Shown here piece after piece: positions 9,674 to 20,187 of a stretch of DNA of 64,000 nucleotides. The stretch lies in assembly GCA_963797565.1 (NCBI GenBank), contig CAWCPM010000015.1, positions 62,001 to 126,000 of the forward strand. The letters run 5' to 3'. Numbering within the stretch: position 1 is the first letter of the stretch; the number at the start of each line of letters is the position of its first letter. The position numbers were made by a program, and so were the translations under genes. The notes below the pieces were generated by a model that ran no database searches, had not been told where the DNA came from, and worked only from the letters and a program-made list of their open reading frames with translations. Source of the DNA: JAICYJ01 sp963797565. Lineage in GTDB: Bacteria; Actinomycetota; Thermoleophilia; Gaiellales; JAICJC01.

Positions 9674-10826
9674 ATGGCGGGGAGGGCGATGATGCGGGCA
9701 TGGGTGATCCGGCCGGAGCGGCTTGGCGATCCCGAGCATGCCATGCAGCTCGAGCAGATCGAGGTGCCGGAGCCGGGGCCGGGCGAGGTGCTGGTGCGGG
9801 TGATGGCGGCCGGCGTCAACTACAACGCCGTGTGGGCGGCGATGGGGCTGCCGGTCTCGATCTTCCGCTACACGGGCTACGACTTCCACATCGCCGGCTC
9901 GGATGCGTCGGGCATCGTCGAGCGCGTCGGCCCGGGCGTGACCCGCTGGGAGCCCGGCGACGAGGTCGTGATCCACTGCAACCAGAGCTGCGGCGAGTGC
10001 GCCGAGTGCAACGGGCTCGACCCGATGGCCTGCACCCAGCAGAAGATCTGGGCCTACGAGAGCAACTGGGGCAGCTTCGCCGAGTACTGCAAGGTGCAGG
10101 CCCAGCAGCTGCTGCCCAAGCCGCCCGCAGCTGACCTGGGAGGCGGCGGCCAGCTACGGGCTCACCTACTTCACCGCCTATCGGATGCTGGTCGATCAGG
10201 CCGGCATCAAGGCCGGGGACAACGTGCTGGTGTGGGGCGCCGGGGGCGGGCTGGGCACGTTCGCGGTGCAGCTGTGCGCCCTGTTCGGCGCCAACGCCAT
10301 CGCCGTGGTCTCGTCGGACGACAAGATCCAGCTGGTCAAGGAGCTGGGCGCCGCCGCCATCATCGACCGGCGCGAGTTCGCGCTGTCCGATCCGGACACC
10401 GGCGAGCGCATCTTCGACGAGGTGAAGCGCTTCGGCAAGGCCGTGCGGGCCGCGACCGGCGGGGTCGACCCCGACATCGTGTTCGAGCACGTCGGCGCCG
10501 CCACCTTCTACACCAGCGTGTTCGTGTGCAAGTCGTTCGGCACGATCGTGATCTGCGGCGCCACGTCCGGCTTCAACCTCGACTTCGACGTGCGCTACCT
10601 GTGGATGCGCCAGAAGCGCATCATCGGCAGCCACTTCGCCAACGCCTACCAGTGCCACCGGGCCAACCAGCTGATCATCGAGGGCAAGATCAAGCCGGTG
10701 CTGTCGCGGGTGTTCCCGTTCGACGAGTGCCCCGCGCCGCATCAGATGATGAAGGAGAACCAGCACGTCGGCAAGATGGTGGTGCTGGTCGGCGCCGAGG
10801 TCGAGGGACAGGGCGCGAGCACGTGA
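9674..10826 (+). CDS. ccr: Crotonyl-CoA carboxylase/reductase (frameshifted)
   Basis: About 384 aa, MDR superfamily; reductively carboxylates crotonyl-CoA to ethylmalonyl-CoA with NADPH and CO2. Of the four CO2-pocket residues described for this family (Asn81, Phe170, Glu171, His365), Asn (GVNYNAVW), Glu (WAYESNWG) and His (IIGSHFAN) are present, and Phe is Tyr, which I recall from Rhodobacter Ccr. NADPH fold GAGGGLGTFA. A four-Cys cluster follows HCNQSC, resembling the structural zinc lobe of alcohol dehydrogenases. The frame breaks near 10130; dropping one C from CCGCCCGCAG restores PKPPQLTWEAAA. Slightly shorter than the usual ~430 aa. Stop overlaps the mutase GTG. Confidence 0.85.
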
Positions 10827-12388
10827 GCGACCGGCCGCGGCCCTTCTCCACCGCCGACGATGTGCCCGGCGATCTGGAGGCGCGGCTGGGTGAGCCGGGC
10901 AGCTATCCCTATACCCGCGGCATCCACCGCGACATGTATGCCGGGCGCCCCTGGTCGATCCGGCAGTATGCGGGCTTCGGCACGGGGGAGGAGACCAACC
11001 GCCGCTTCCGGTTCCTGATCGGCGAGGGCCAGGCGGCGCTGTCGGTGGCGTTCGACCTGCCCACCCAGATGGGCCTCGACTCCGACGATCCGCGCGCCGC
11101 CGGTGAGGTCGGCCGGGTGGGTGTCGCTGTCGACTCCGCGTCCGACGTCGAGGCGATGTTCGACGGGATCCCGCTGGACGAGGTGTCCACGTCGATGACG
11201 ATCAACGCGCCGGCGGCGGTGCTGGTGGCGATGTACCACGTCGCCTGCGGCCGTCAGGGCCGGGATCCGTCGCAGATCCGCGGCACCGCCCAGAACGACG
11301 TGCTGAAGGAGTACGTCAGCCGCGGCACCTACATCTTCCCGCCCCGGCCGTCGCTGCGGCTGGCCGCCGACCTGATCGCCTGGTGCGCCCGCGAGGCGCC
11401 GCGCTTCAACGCCATCTCGCTGTCCGGCTATCACATGCGCGAGGCAGGCTGCACGGCATCCCAGGAGATGGGGTTCGCGCTGTCAAATGCGATCGCCTAC
11501 GTGGAGGCGGTGCTGGAGCGCGGGGTGGATGTCGACAGCTTCGCGCCCCGTCTCAGCTGGATCTTCAACACCCACATGGACTTCTTCGAGGAGATCGCCA
11601 AGTACCGGGCGCTGCGGCGGATGTGGGCCTCGATCATGCGTGACCGGTTCGGCGCCACCGATCCGCGCTCGATGATGCTGCGCACCCACACCCAGACGGC
11701 CGGCTCCACGCTGACCCTGCAGCAGCCCGAGAACAACATCGTGCGGGCCGCCGTGCAGGCGCTGGCGGCGGCGCTGGGCGGCGTGCAGTCGATGGCGCTG
11801 TCGTGCTTCGACGAGGCGATCGCGATCCCGACCCAGCGCGCCCAGACGCTGGCCGTCCGCACGCAGCAGATGCTGCAGCACGAGTTCGGCATCACCGACG
11901 TGGCCGATCCGCTGGGCGGTTCCTGGTACGTCGAGCAGCTGACCGACCGGCTGGAGGCGGACGCCCGGGCGCTGATGGACGAGATCGAGCAGCGGGGCGG
12001 CGCCGTCGCCGCCATCGAGCAGGGCTTCTACCAGCAGCTGATCGCCGAGGAGGCCTACCGCAAGCACCAGCGGATCGCGGACGGCGAGGACATCGTGGTC
12101 GGCGTCAACGCCTTCCGCGACGAGGATGCGCCCAGCGCGGAGCGCTTCGACGTGCCGGTCCAGCTGGAGCCGGCGCAGCGCGAGCTGCTGGCGGCGCTGC
12201 GCGGCCGGCGCGATCAGGCGGCGGTGGACGCCGCCCTGGCGGTGCTGGCCGAGACCGCGGCCGGCACCGGCGACCTGATGCCGCCGATCGTGGACGCGGT
12301 CGCCGTCGACGCCACGCTGGGCGAGGTCTGCGGCGCCCTGCGTGACGTGTTCGGCTCCTTCCGGCCCGGTAGCGCGGCCGCGATCTGA
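10823..12388 (+). CDS. Acyl-CoA mutase large subunit (ethylmalonyl/methylmalonyl-CoA mutase type, no B12 domain)
   Basis: 521-aa TIM-barrel catalytic subunit of a B12-dependent acyl-CoA mutase. Carboxylate-binding signature residues match methylmalonyl-CoA mutase: Tyr in IRQYAGF, and Arg 37 residues before the catalytic His of SGYHMREAG (in SRGTYIFPP). That argues against isobutyryl-CoA mutase (Phe/Gln). Adjacency to ccr suggests ethylmalonyl-CoA mutase. Unlike Streptomyces MeaA (~670 aa) there is no cobalamin-binding DxHxxG domain, so a separate small subunit is needed, and none is in the window. GTG start coupled to ccr (GTGA). Confidence 0.85.
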   Translation: MSDRPRPFSTADDVPGDLEARLGEPGSYPYTRGIHRDMYAGRPWSIRQYAGFGTGEETNRRFRFLIGEGQAALSVAFDLPTQMGLDSDDPRAAGEVGRVGVAVDSASDVEAMFDGIPLDEVSTSMTINAPAAVLVAMYHVACGRQGRDPSQIRGTAQNDVLKEYVSRGTYIFPPRPSLRLAADLIAWCAREAPRFNAISLSGYHMREAGCTASQEMGFALSNAIAYVEAVLERGVDVDSFAPRLSWIFNTHMDFFEEIAKYRALRRMWASIMRDRFGATDPRSMMLRTHTQTAGSTLTLQQPENNIVRAAVQALAAALGGVQSMALSCFDEAIAIPTQRAQTLAVRTQQMLQHEFGITDVADPLGGSWYVEQLTDRLEADARALMDEIEQRGGAVAAIEQGFYQQLIAEEAYRKHQRIADGEDIVVGVNAFRDEDAPSAERFDVPVQLEPAQRELLAALRGRRDQAAVDAALAVLAETAAGTGDLMPPIVDAVAVDATLGEVCGALRDVFGSFRPGSAAAI

Positions 12389-12401
12389 CGCCGGAGCGGC
12401 G

Positions 12402-13923
12402 CTACTTCACCTGTATGAACAGGTCGGCCGAGGTGTCCTGGCCGTTGCGGCTGCTCCAGGCCAGCACCCCGCCCACGTGGGCCAGGTTCGGGTCGACCGA
12501 GATCGGGAACAGCTTCAGCGCGTCCGACAGGTTCAGGTACAGCGGCACGCTTGCGCCGTCGGGCACCTGGGCCTGGTTCAGCAGGCTGGCGTAGGCCGGG
12601 GACGACGCCAGCGGGCTGGACGGAGCGCTCCCGGCCGCGGGATCGTTGCCGATCGCGAGCAGACCGTCGGCGGTCAGCCGCCAGCTGAGGGTGAGGCCAC
12701 CGAGGTCGACCTGCTCACCCGTGCCGGACGCAAGCGGCGTGACCCGGGCACCCGGCTGCTCCTGGGCCACCAGCGTCATGATCTTGTGCATCGTCAACGC
12801 CGCGGCGTGAGGATCGTCCGGCTTCAGCACCAGCGCCGCCCGCACCGGCACGCCGGGAGCGGTGTAGAACAGGCCGTCGCCGGAGAGCAGCGGCAGCAGA
12901 TCGTGCTGCACCGAGATGCCGGTCTGCTGCTGCAGCAGCTTCAGCTGCGGGCCGAGGCCGGGCGCGCCGCTCTGGAGGCCCTGCTTCAGGTAGCTGCCGT
13001 AGTCACCGAACGCCAGGAACGCGAAGGCATCTGCGGGCACCAGGCCGGTGAGGCTGGACGGAGCCGTCGCGAGCGGGCTCTGGTCCACGCCCTGCTTCAG
13101 CGTCGAGCGCAGCGTCAACCGGTAGCCGTTGCCGTTCGCCCACGCTGCGAACGAGAGCGAGTCGATCGAGTCGAGCGTCTTTGCCAGCGCCTGGGTCTGG
13201 GCCGCGGCTGTCGCTGCCGCCGGAACCGCCAAGCGCGGCCAGGCCGGCCAGCTCGGCCAGCTTCTGCGTGCTCACGTAGCCGCGGACGAGGCTGTCGGCG
13301 GGCAGCTTGGCCATCGCCGAGCTGAACCCCTCGTCTGATGCCAGGCTGTCGGCCTTGCCGTCGCGGGCATCGATCGCGTCGTGCAGCGTCTGTGAGTTGT
13401 CGGACACCAGCACGGCGCCGTCGCCGACCGCCGCCTCGCCGCTGCCGTTCTTGTCGGCGTAGAGGGCGTAGCCGCTGTAGTCGCCGTCGGGCTTCGCGTC
13501 CTTGGCGACCGCATCCTTGGCCTTGCCGTCGTCGCTGGACGCGATGAAGGCGACGTAGTGGGCGCTCCCGCCGGAGGCGTCGAGCGACGTCACGCCGATC
13601 GCCGCCGATCCGCCCAGCCACGGCTGCACGTCGTCCTTGAACGTGAACGATCCCGAGGTCTGGCCGGTGTCGTTGAGGCCCTTCACGACCTTGCCGGCGA
13701 GCTGCTGCCAACCGGGGAATCGCTGGCCTACGGCGGTGAACTGCTTCCACGCGGAGCTGCCCTGGTCGAGGTTAACGTCAGCGTAAAACAGCGTGCCCGA
13801 GGGCATCGCCGACGCCCCCTGGCTGGGGTCGGTCGAGCTCGACGAGGTGTTGCCACAGCCCGCTGCGAGCAGCGCTCCGGTGAGCATGACAGCGGCAAAA
13901 CGGCGGATTCGGCTGGGAGCCAA
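12402..13923 (-). CDS. DUF3352-like lipoprotein (frameshifted)
   Basis: About 507 aa, secreted lipoprotein: basic N-terminus, hydrophobic stretch and lipobox LLAAGCGN around Cys23, followed by a Ser/Thr linker. The body resembles DUF3352 proteins: repeated alpha/beta units, with phrases such as LPADSLVRGYVST, VPADAFAFLAFGDYG and LPLLSGDGLFYT. Function unknown; such proteins are common in Actinomycetota envelopes. The frame breaks near 13220-13232. TTG start with AAAGGAGG 6 nt upstream, the best ribosome site in the area. Confidence 0.7.
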
Positions 13924-13986
13924 CGAGGACCTCCTTTGGACCTACAAGCTCTATCGGCCGGCCTCCATGGTTCCTGAACCGCATCC

Positions 13987-14664
13987 ATGGCGGAGCGGGT
14001 GAGATATAGTCAGCGCCCAGTGAGCGCGGTTCCCCACAAAAACGGGTCGCTCGAGGCCGCGCTGGCCCAGCTTCGTGGTGGCGGCATGGTCGTCGTCTGT
14101 GACGATCCCGACCGCGAGAACGAAGGCGACCTGTGCATGGCGGCCCAGTTCGTGACGGCCGAGAAGATCGCGTTCCTGGCCTGCGAGGCTCGCGGCCTGA
14201 TCTGCCTCTCGCTGCCGTCCCAGCGCTGCGATGAGCTGGAGCTGCCGCTGATGGTGCCCGCGAACGACGGCTGTGAGGCCACCGGCTTCACCGTCTCGAT
14301 CGAGGCCCGCACCGGCGTCACCACCGGCATCTCGGCCGCCGACCGCGCGCGCACCATCCAGGTCGCGATCGATCCGGACAGCGGTCCCGAGGATCTCGTG
14401 CGACCCGGCCACATCTTCCCGTTGCGGGCGCGCCCCAACGGCGTGCTGGAGCGGCGCGGACAGACCGAGGCCGCGATCGACCTCACCCGCCTGGCCGGGC
14501 TCACCCCCGGCGGGGTGCTGTGCGAGGTGATGAACTCCGACGGGACGATGGCCCGCGGCGTGCAGCTGCAGGCCCTCTGCAGGCGCCACGACCTGCCGAT
14601 GGTCACCGTCGAGGAGATCGCGGCGCACCTGAACGCCACGACCCCCGCGATCACCGCCGTCTGA
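13987..14664 (+). CDS. ribB: 3,4-dihydroxy-2-butanone 4-phosphate synthase
   Basis: Stand-alone RibB (no GTP cyclohydrolase II domain); converts ribulose 5-phosphate to formate and dihydroxybutanone phosphate for riboflavin. Motifs: DDPDRENEGDL (acidic catalytic loop), LICLSLP, TGVTTGISAADRA and RPGHIFPLRA. The usual metal-binding GHTEA is GQTEA here (codon CAG at 14461). The ATG at 13987 gives 225 aa, but TATAGT at 14005-14010 upstream of an in-frame GTG at 14020 suggests a 214-aa protein starting SAVPHKNGSLE. The C-terminus (RRHDLPMVTVEEI) is typical. Confidence 0.9.
   Translation: MAERVRYSQRPVSAVPHKNGSLEAALAQLRGGGMVVVCDDPDRENEGDLCMAAQFVTAEKIAFLACEARGLICLSLPSQRCDELELPLMVPANDGCEATGFTVSIEARTGVTTGISAADRARTIQVAIDPDSGPEDLVRPGHIFPLRARPNGVLERRGQTEAAIDLTRLAGLTPGGVLCEVMNSDGTMARGVQLQALCRRHDLPMVTVEEIAAHLNATTPAITAV
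14005..14019 (+). promoter_or_regulatory. Possible -10 element for ribB
   Basis: TATAGT (14005-14010) lies 9 nt before an in-frame GTG at 14020. If used, the ATG at 13987 is upstream of the transcript and the real start is 14020. No good -35 is visible. Confidence 0.35.
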
Positions 14665-14683
14665 GAACGGTCGCCGTCGACCA

Positions 14684-15799
14684 CTACGCCGGCACACCGC
14701 CGCCGCTCGCGATCAGCTCCCTGGCCGCGTTCAGCTCGTCGCCGCGGTTGACGGCCAGGCAGGCCGTCAGCTTGCCGTCGGCGTCGCTGTAGTACGCGAC
14801 GAAGTCGTCGTCGTCCATCGACCCGCGCACCTCCACGGCGTCGTCGCGGTTGCCCGGGCCGACGTACTCCATCCACGTCCAGTCGCCGATGTCGGAGAAG
14901 AAGTACGGCACGACCTGGTAAGGACCGTCCTCGGCGCCCGCCCAGCTCTTGCCGATGTAGGTGCCGTGGTTGAGCGCCACGTCCCAGTGCTCGATGCGGA
15001 TGCGGCGGCCGTGGATCACGCTCTGGTACTCGGCGATGTCACCGGCCACCCAGATGTCCGGCGCGGCCACCAGGTGATCGTCGGCCAGGACACCGTGGTT
15101 GGTGGGCAGGCCCGCGTTCTGCGCGAGCTCGATGTTGGGTGAGACGCCGATACCGGCCAGGATCATGTCGTAGTCCCCGTCGGGCAGCGTCTTTCGGCCG
15201 GTCAGCACGCGCACGCCGTGTCGCTCCATGTGGCCCTGGAAGTAGGCCCCGACCTGGTCGCCGAACAGGTGCGACCAGAGCACCTGCTCGGGCGCGACCA
15301 GCGTCACGTCCAGCCCCTTCATGCGGGCGCTTGCCGCCGCCTCCACGCCGATGAAGCCGCCGCCGATCACGCCGAGGTGGCCGGATCCGGTGTTGAGCAG
15401 TGCGCCCACCCGCTGTGAGTCCTCGATCACGCGGATGGTGGCCGCCTCTCCCACGGTGCGCGGCGTGGAGCCGGTGGCCAGGGCCAGGCGGCCGTACTCG
15501 ATGCGTTCGCCGTCGACCAGCTCGATCGCGTGCGCCGCCGGGTCGATCGCCGCCACCTCGGTGGACAGCCGCAGCTCGACGTCCAGCTCCCGCCACTCCT
15601 CCAGCGAGTGCACGTAGGTGTCCTCGACCGGCTCCTCGCCGCGCAGGAACCCCTTCGTCAGCGGCGGCCGGTGGTAGGGGGGATGCGGCTCACGGCCGAT
15701 CAGCAGCACCGACCCGTCGCCCTCCGCCCCGCGGTACTCCTGGGCGACCATGCCGGCGGCCAGCCCGCCACCCACGATCACGTTGTCGAAGCGCGCCAT
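14684..15799 (-). CDS. FAD/NAD(P)-dependent oxidoreductase (ferredoxin-reductase type)
   Basis: 371-aa two-dinucleotide-domain flavoprotein. FAD-binding VIVGGGLAAGMVA at residues ~8-20, the PPYHRPPLTKGFLRG segment typical of ferredoxin/rubredoxin reductases, NAD-binding LGVIGGGFIGVEAA near residue 140, and the second FAD motif DIWVAGDIAEY. It likely passes electrons from NAD(P)H to a ferredoxin or rubredoxin; no partner is adjacent. ATG preceded by GGAGGACGAG. Divided by 10 nt from the upstream ABC permease, so possibly co-transcribed with it. Confidence 0.85.
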   Translation of the reverse strand: MARFDNVIVGGGLAAGMVAQEYRGAEGDGSVLLIGREPHPPYHRPPLTKGFLRGEEPVEDTYVHSLEEWRELDVELRLSTEVAAIDPAAHAIELVDGERIEYGRLALATGSTPRTVGEAATIRVIEDSQRVGALLNTGSGHLGVIGGGFIGVEAAASARMKGLDVTLVAPEQVLWSHLFGDQVGAYFQGHMERHGVRVLTGRKTLPDGDYDMILAGIGVSPNIELAQNAGLPTNHGVLADDHLVAAPDIWVAGDIAEYQSVIHGRRIRIEHWDVALNHGTYIGKSWAGAEDGPYQVVPYFFSDIGDWTWMEYVGPGNRDDAVEVRGSMDDDDFVAYYSDADGKLTACLAVNRGDELNAARELIASGGGVPA

Positions 15800-15809
15800 C
15801 TCGTCCTCC

Positions 15810-16882
15810 TCATTCCCATCGGAACGTGCGCAGCGACACGATCGCCAGCACGGCGGTCACGGCCAGCAGTACCCCGATATCGGGCAACACATACATCAGC
15901 CCGCGGTCGCGAACGATCGTGTCTCGAAGTGCGTTGGTCATGTAGTAGAGCGGCAGCACCTTCGCGATCGTCTGGACGAACGCGGGCATCGCGGCCACGG
16001 GGAAGAAGGTACCCGATAGGAACATCATCGGATTCGTGATCACGTTGGTGACGGCGTCGGCGGTCTCCGGCTCGGCCACCAGCGAGCCGACCGTGAAGCC
16101 CATCACCAGGAAGCAGAGCGCGCCCACCAGGGCCACCGGGATCGCCGCCCACGCCGTGGGCGAGATCGAGACGCCGAACACCACCGCGCCGAACGTGATC
16201 AGCACGGCGACCTGCAGCAGCGCCAGGGTCAGCGACGCGGCCACCCGCGCGACCAGGAACTCCCACAGCGGCATCGGCGTCAGCTTCAGGCGGCGCAGCA
16301 CGCCCTGCTTGCGCCACGTCACGAGCACGGTTGAGAGCCCGATCACCGCCGAGATCATGATCGCCAGTGCCAGGATGCCCGGCAGCAGGAAGTCGATGTA
16401 GCTGAGCGAGGCGGAGTCCACCGACTGCTGGCTGAAGACGATTGCCGGAGGGGTGCCCGTGGCCGCCACCGATATCCGCGACGATGCGCCGGAGACGATC
16501 CCGCGGATGATGCCGGCCTGGGTGGCGGAGGCGTTCGAGTAGTAGAGGTGCGCCGCGGTCTCGCCGGTGGGCGTCTTCGTCAGCACCACCAGCGCGTCGC
16601 GGTCGCCGTCCTGCACCTGCTTGCGCGCATGGGCGACGTCGGTCTGATCGGTCTTGACGGTGACGCCCTTTGTGGAGCTGAGCGCGTGCACCATCGCCGC
16701 CGATGCCTGTGTGTGCGACGCGTCGATCACCGTGATCGTGCCGGCGTCGATCGAGCGGCCGAACAGCAGGCCCAGCAGCGCCATCAGGATGATCGGGAAC
16801 ACCAGCGACCAGAACAGCACGATCCGGCGGCGGAACATCATCTTCATCTGCGCCAGGGTGGTGGCGCCGATCCGGCTCAGCG

Positions 16883-16886
<4 letters not shown>
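15810..16886 (-). CDS. ABC-2 type transporter permease
   Basis: 358 aa: one N-terminal transmembrane helix (after MMFRRRIVLFWSLVFP), a ~120-aa extracytoplasmic domain, then five hydrophobic helices from residue ~170 including DFLLPGILALAIMISAVIGLS. This is the ABC2_membrane topology of drug, antibiotic or lipid exporters. Start overlaps the ATPase stop by ATGA, so the pair forms one exporter. Substrate unknown. Confidence 0.88.
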
Positions 16887-17749
<863 letters not shown>

Positions 17750-17800
17750 CGCGGTGCCGGATGATAGACATGCGACGCTCGCGCCCCGCCCGGCACCGAT

Positions 17801-18529
17801 CTAGATGTCGCAGGACTCGCCCGGCGCCAGCTGCACCACGCGCACCTCAGGAGCCAGCTCGGCGGCGTGGACGGCGAACTCGCGTGCCGGCCGGTCGCCG
17901 GGGTCGGCCATCCCCACCGGGCTGACCGTCCCCCAGTGGATCGGGATCGCGATCCGCGGTCGCAGCCGCGCAGCCGCCTCGGCCGCAGCCCGCGCGTCCA
18001 TGTGCCCGGGCCCCAGCGTCGGGCCCCAGCCGGCCACCGGCAGCAGCGCCACGTCCAGGCCCAGATCGCCGATCGCGCGCATGCCCTCGAACAGGTCGGT
18101 GTCGCCGGCGAAGTAGACGCTGCCGCCGGGCGCGGTCACCACGTAGCCGAGCGCGTCCGTCTCCTGCCCCAGCGGCGTGCGCCGTGTCGGGTGGTCGGCC
18201 GGCACCGCCAGCACCCGGAAGGCGCCCAGGCGCAGCTCGCCGCCCTCCTCGACCGGCAGCGGCTGCAGCCGCGTGCGGCGGATCGCCGACACGCCCGACG
18301 CCGGCACCACCGCGGGGGTTCCGTCGGCGATCCGCTTCAGCGACGGCGTATCCAGATGGTCGCGGTGCAGGTGCGAGATCAGCACGCCGTCGAGCTCCGG
18401 GAGCGGCGCCGGCAGCTCGCCCTGCCGGAGCAGGTGCCCCACGCGCCGGCGCAGCAGCGGGTCGGTCACGATCGCGCTGCCCGAATCCTCGATCAGGACT
18501 GTGGCGTGCCCGACGTACGTGACGCGCAT
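17801..18529 (-). CDS. Metallo-beta-lactamase-fold hydrolase (UlaG/NAPE-PLD-like)
   Basis: 242 aa. Metal site visible as SHLHRDHLD (HxHxDH), a downstream His in VPADHPTRR, the Asp in YFAGDTDLFEG and the last His in IPIHWGT. The start THVGHAT-like segment (RVTYVGHATVLIE) matches the UlaG/NAPE-PLD branch acting on phosphoesters or lactones. Substrate not predictable. Own leaderless promoter: TAGGGT then 7 nt then ATG. Confidence 0.85.
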   Translation of the reverse strand: MRVTYVGHATVLIEDSGSAIVTDPLLRRRVGHLLRQGELPAPLPELDGVLISHLHRDHLDTPSLKRIADGTPAVVPASGVSAIRRTRLQPLPVEEGGELRLGAFRVLAVPADHPTRRTPLGQETDALGYVVTAPGGSVYFAGDTDLFEGMRAIGDLGLDVALLPVAGWGPTLGPGHMDARAAAEAAARLRPRIAIPIHWGTVSPVGMADPGDRPAREFAVHAAELAPEVRVVQLAPGESCDI

Positions 18530-18542
18530 GAGCGCAACCCTA
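18530..18542 (-). promoter_or_regulatory. Leaderless promoter of the metallo-hydrolase gene
   Basis: On the minus strand TAGGGT (18537-18542) is followed by 7 nt and the ATG at 18529. It lies just beyond the end of the amidohydrolase gene. Confidence 0.5.
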
Positions 18543-18555
18543 CCGTGCCGGGCGA

Positions 18556-20187
18556 CTACCAGCCGGGCGCGGCGTAGACGGTCTCGCCGGCCGACAGCGT
18601 CAGCCGCACCCGGGCCTCGAGGTAGCCGGCCGGCGGCAGCTGGAACAGGTCACGGTCGAGCACCACCAGGTCGGCCAGCTTGCCCGGCTCGATCGACCCG
18701 GTGGTGGCGTCCAGGAACGAGGCGTGCGCGGCGCCGATCGTCTGAGCGGCGATCGCGCTGCCCAGGTCGATGCGCTCGTCGGGCAGCAGCGGCTCGTCGT
18801 TGTCGGACTCCGGATCGGCGCGTGCCACGGCGCTGGCCAGCTGGTGCAGCGGGTCCGGTGTCGACACCGACCAGTCGCTCCCGAACGCGAGGCTGCCGCC
18901 CGCCCGCAGGATGCTGCCGAACGGATACATCATGGCCCCGGCTTCCGGCGAGATGAACGGCAGCGTCAGGTCGCGGACGTACTCCTCGAGCCGGGCCCAG
19001 AGCGGGGTCACGTTTGCGATCACGCCCAGCGTGCGGAAGCGGGGGAGGTCGTCGCGGTGGGCGAACTGCACGTGTGCCAGCTGGTGCCGCGAGTCGCGGC
19101 GGCCGTTCGCCTCGGCGGCCTGCTCCAGCACATCCAGCGACTCGCGGACGGCGCGGTCGCCGATCGCGTGGATGTGGATGCCGAACCCGGCCGCATCGCA
19201 GCGGGCGACGTGGCGCGCCAGGTCGGCGAGCCGGTACTGGTCGATGCCGTACTCGCCGGTGGGCGCGCCCGCTGCGTCCAGGTAGGGGTCGAGCATGGCG
19301 GCGGTGCGGTTCTCGACGACGCCGTCGTGGAAGAACTTGACGTTGCCGCAGTTGAGCCGTCCGATCGTGCCGCTGAGCCGGCGCTCCAGCAGCTCGTCCA
19401 GCTGCGAGTCGTCGCCGGACGGCTCCCAGCCCAGGTTCGCACGGACGCGCAGGGTCAGCTCGCCGGACCGTGCCAGCCGCTCGTACGCCTCCTGGTAGGC
19501 GGGCTTCACCTCCGCGTCCTGACAGGCGGTGATGCCCAGGCGGTGGTAGTACTCCTGCGCTCCCAGCACGCCCGCCGCACGCTGATCGCTGTCCGGCCCG
19601 GGCGCCAGGCCGAGCACCAGCCACATCGCCTGCTCCTGCAGCATTCCCACCGGCTCGCCATGCTCGTCCCGCTCGATCCGCCCGCCCGCCGGGTCGGGCG
19701 TGTCGCGGCCGATTCCGGCCAGCTCAAGCGCGCGGCTGTTGGCCCAGGATCCGTGCCCGTCGCGGTTGGTGAGCACCGCCGGGCGGTCGGCCACGACCGC
19801 GTCCAGCTGCTCCCGGGTGGGGATGCCGCCGGGGAAATCGCTCATCGACCAGCCCCCGCCCAGCACCCAGTCGCGGTCGGGGTGTGCCCGTGCGTACTCG
19901 GCGATGCGGCGCAGGTGCTCCTCGGCGCTGCGGCTCTCGAACAGGTCGCAGAGGGTCTGCTCGTAGCCGCTCAGCGCCAGGTGGCAGTGTGCGTCCTGGA
20001 AGCCGGGCAGCACCATGCCGCCCTCGACGTCGACGATTCGCGTCTCGGGCCCCGCCAGCTCCGCCATCGCCCCGGCGCTGCCCACGGCGAGGACGCGGCC
20101 GTCCGCGACCGCCACCGCCTCCCCGACGCTGCGGGCAGCGTCGACCGTGTGGACGACGCCGTTCGTGAGGATCAGATCGGCTGCCAT
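18556..20187 (-). CDS. Amidohydrolase family 3 (YtcJ-like) metal-dependent hydrolase
   Basis: 543-aa amidohydrolase. N-terminal beta domain LILTNGVVHTVD, first metal motif GFQDAHCHLAL, then GNVKFFHDGVVENRTA, HIHAIGDRAV, LAHVQFAH and the last Asp in LAFGSDWSVSTPDPL. The family cleaves amides, carbamates or formamides; natural substrates of YtcJ types are mostly unknown. Its start abuts the MaoC stop (TGATG), making it the last gene of the lyase-dehydrogenase-hydratase operon. A role in that pathway is not obvious. Confidence 0.85.
   Translation of the reverse strand: MAADLILTNGVVHTVDAARSVGEAVAVADGRVLAVGSAGAMAELAGPETRIVDVEGGMVLPGFQDAHCHLALSGYEQTLCDLFESRSAEEHLRRIAEYARAHPDRDWVLGGGWSMSDFPGGIPTREQLDAVVADRPAVLTNRDGHGSWANSRALELAGIGRDTPDPAGGRIERDEHGEPVGMLQEQAMWLVLGLAPGPDSDQRAAGVLGAQEYYHRLGITACQDAEVKPAYQEAYERLARSGELTLRVRANLGWEPSGDDSQLDELLERRLSGTIGRLNCGNVKFFHDGVVENRTAAMLDPYLDAAGAPTGEYGIDQYRLADLARHVARCDAAGFGIHIHAIGDRAVRESLDVLEQAAEANGRRDSRHQLAHVQFAHRDDLPRFRTLGVIANVTPLWARLEEYVRDLTLPFISPEAGAMMYPFGSILRAGGSLAFGSDWSVSTPDPLHQLASAVARADPESDNDEPLLPDERIDLGSAIAAQTIGAAHASFLDATTGSIEPGKLADLVVLDRDLFQLPPAGYLEARVRLTLSAGETVYAAPGW

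Noticed and set aside
9674..12388. An apparent 904-aa fusion of Ccr with the acyl-CoA mutase
   Set aside because: The middle third (about 10140-10820) is nonsense in that frame; the real Ccr C-terminus is in another frame and ends at 10826, overlapping the mutase GTG. The fusion is produced by a one-base insertion near 10130.
13924..13986. FMN riboswitch upstream of ribB
   Set aside because: Only ~63 bases separate ribB from the divergent DUF3352 gene, too short for the aptamer, and no conserved RFN segments are seen.
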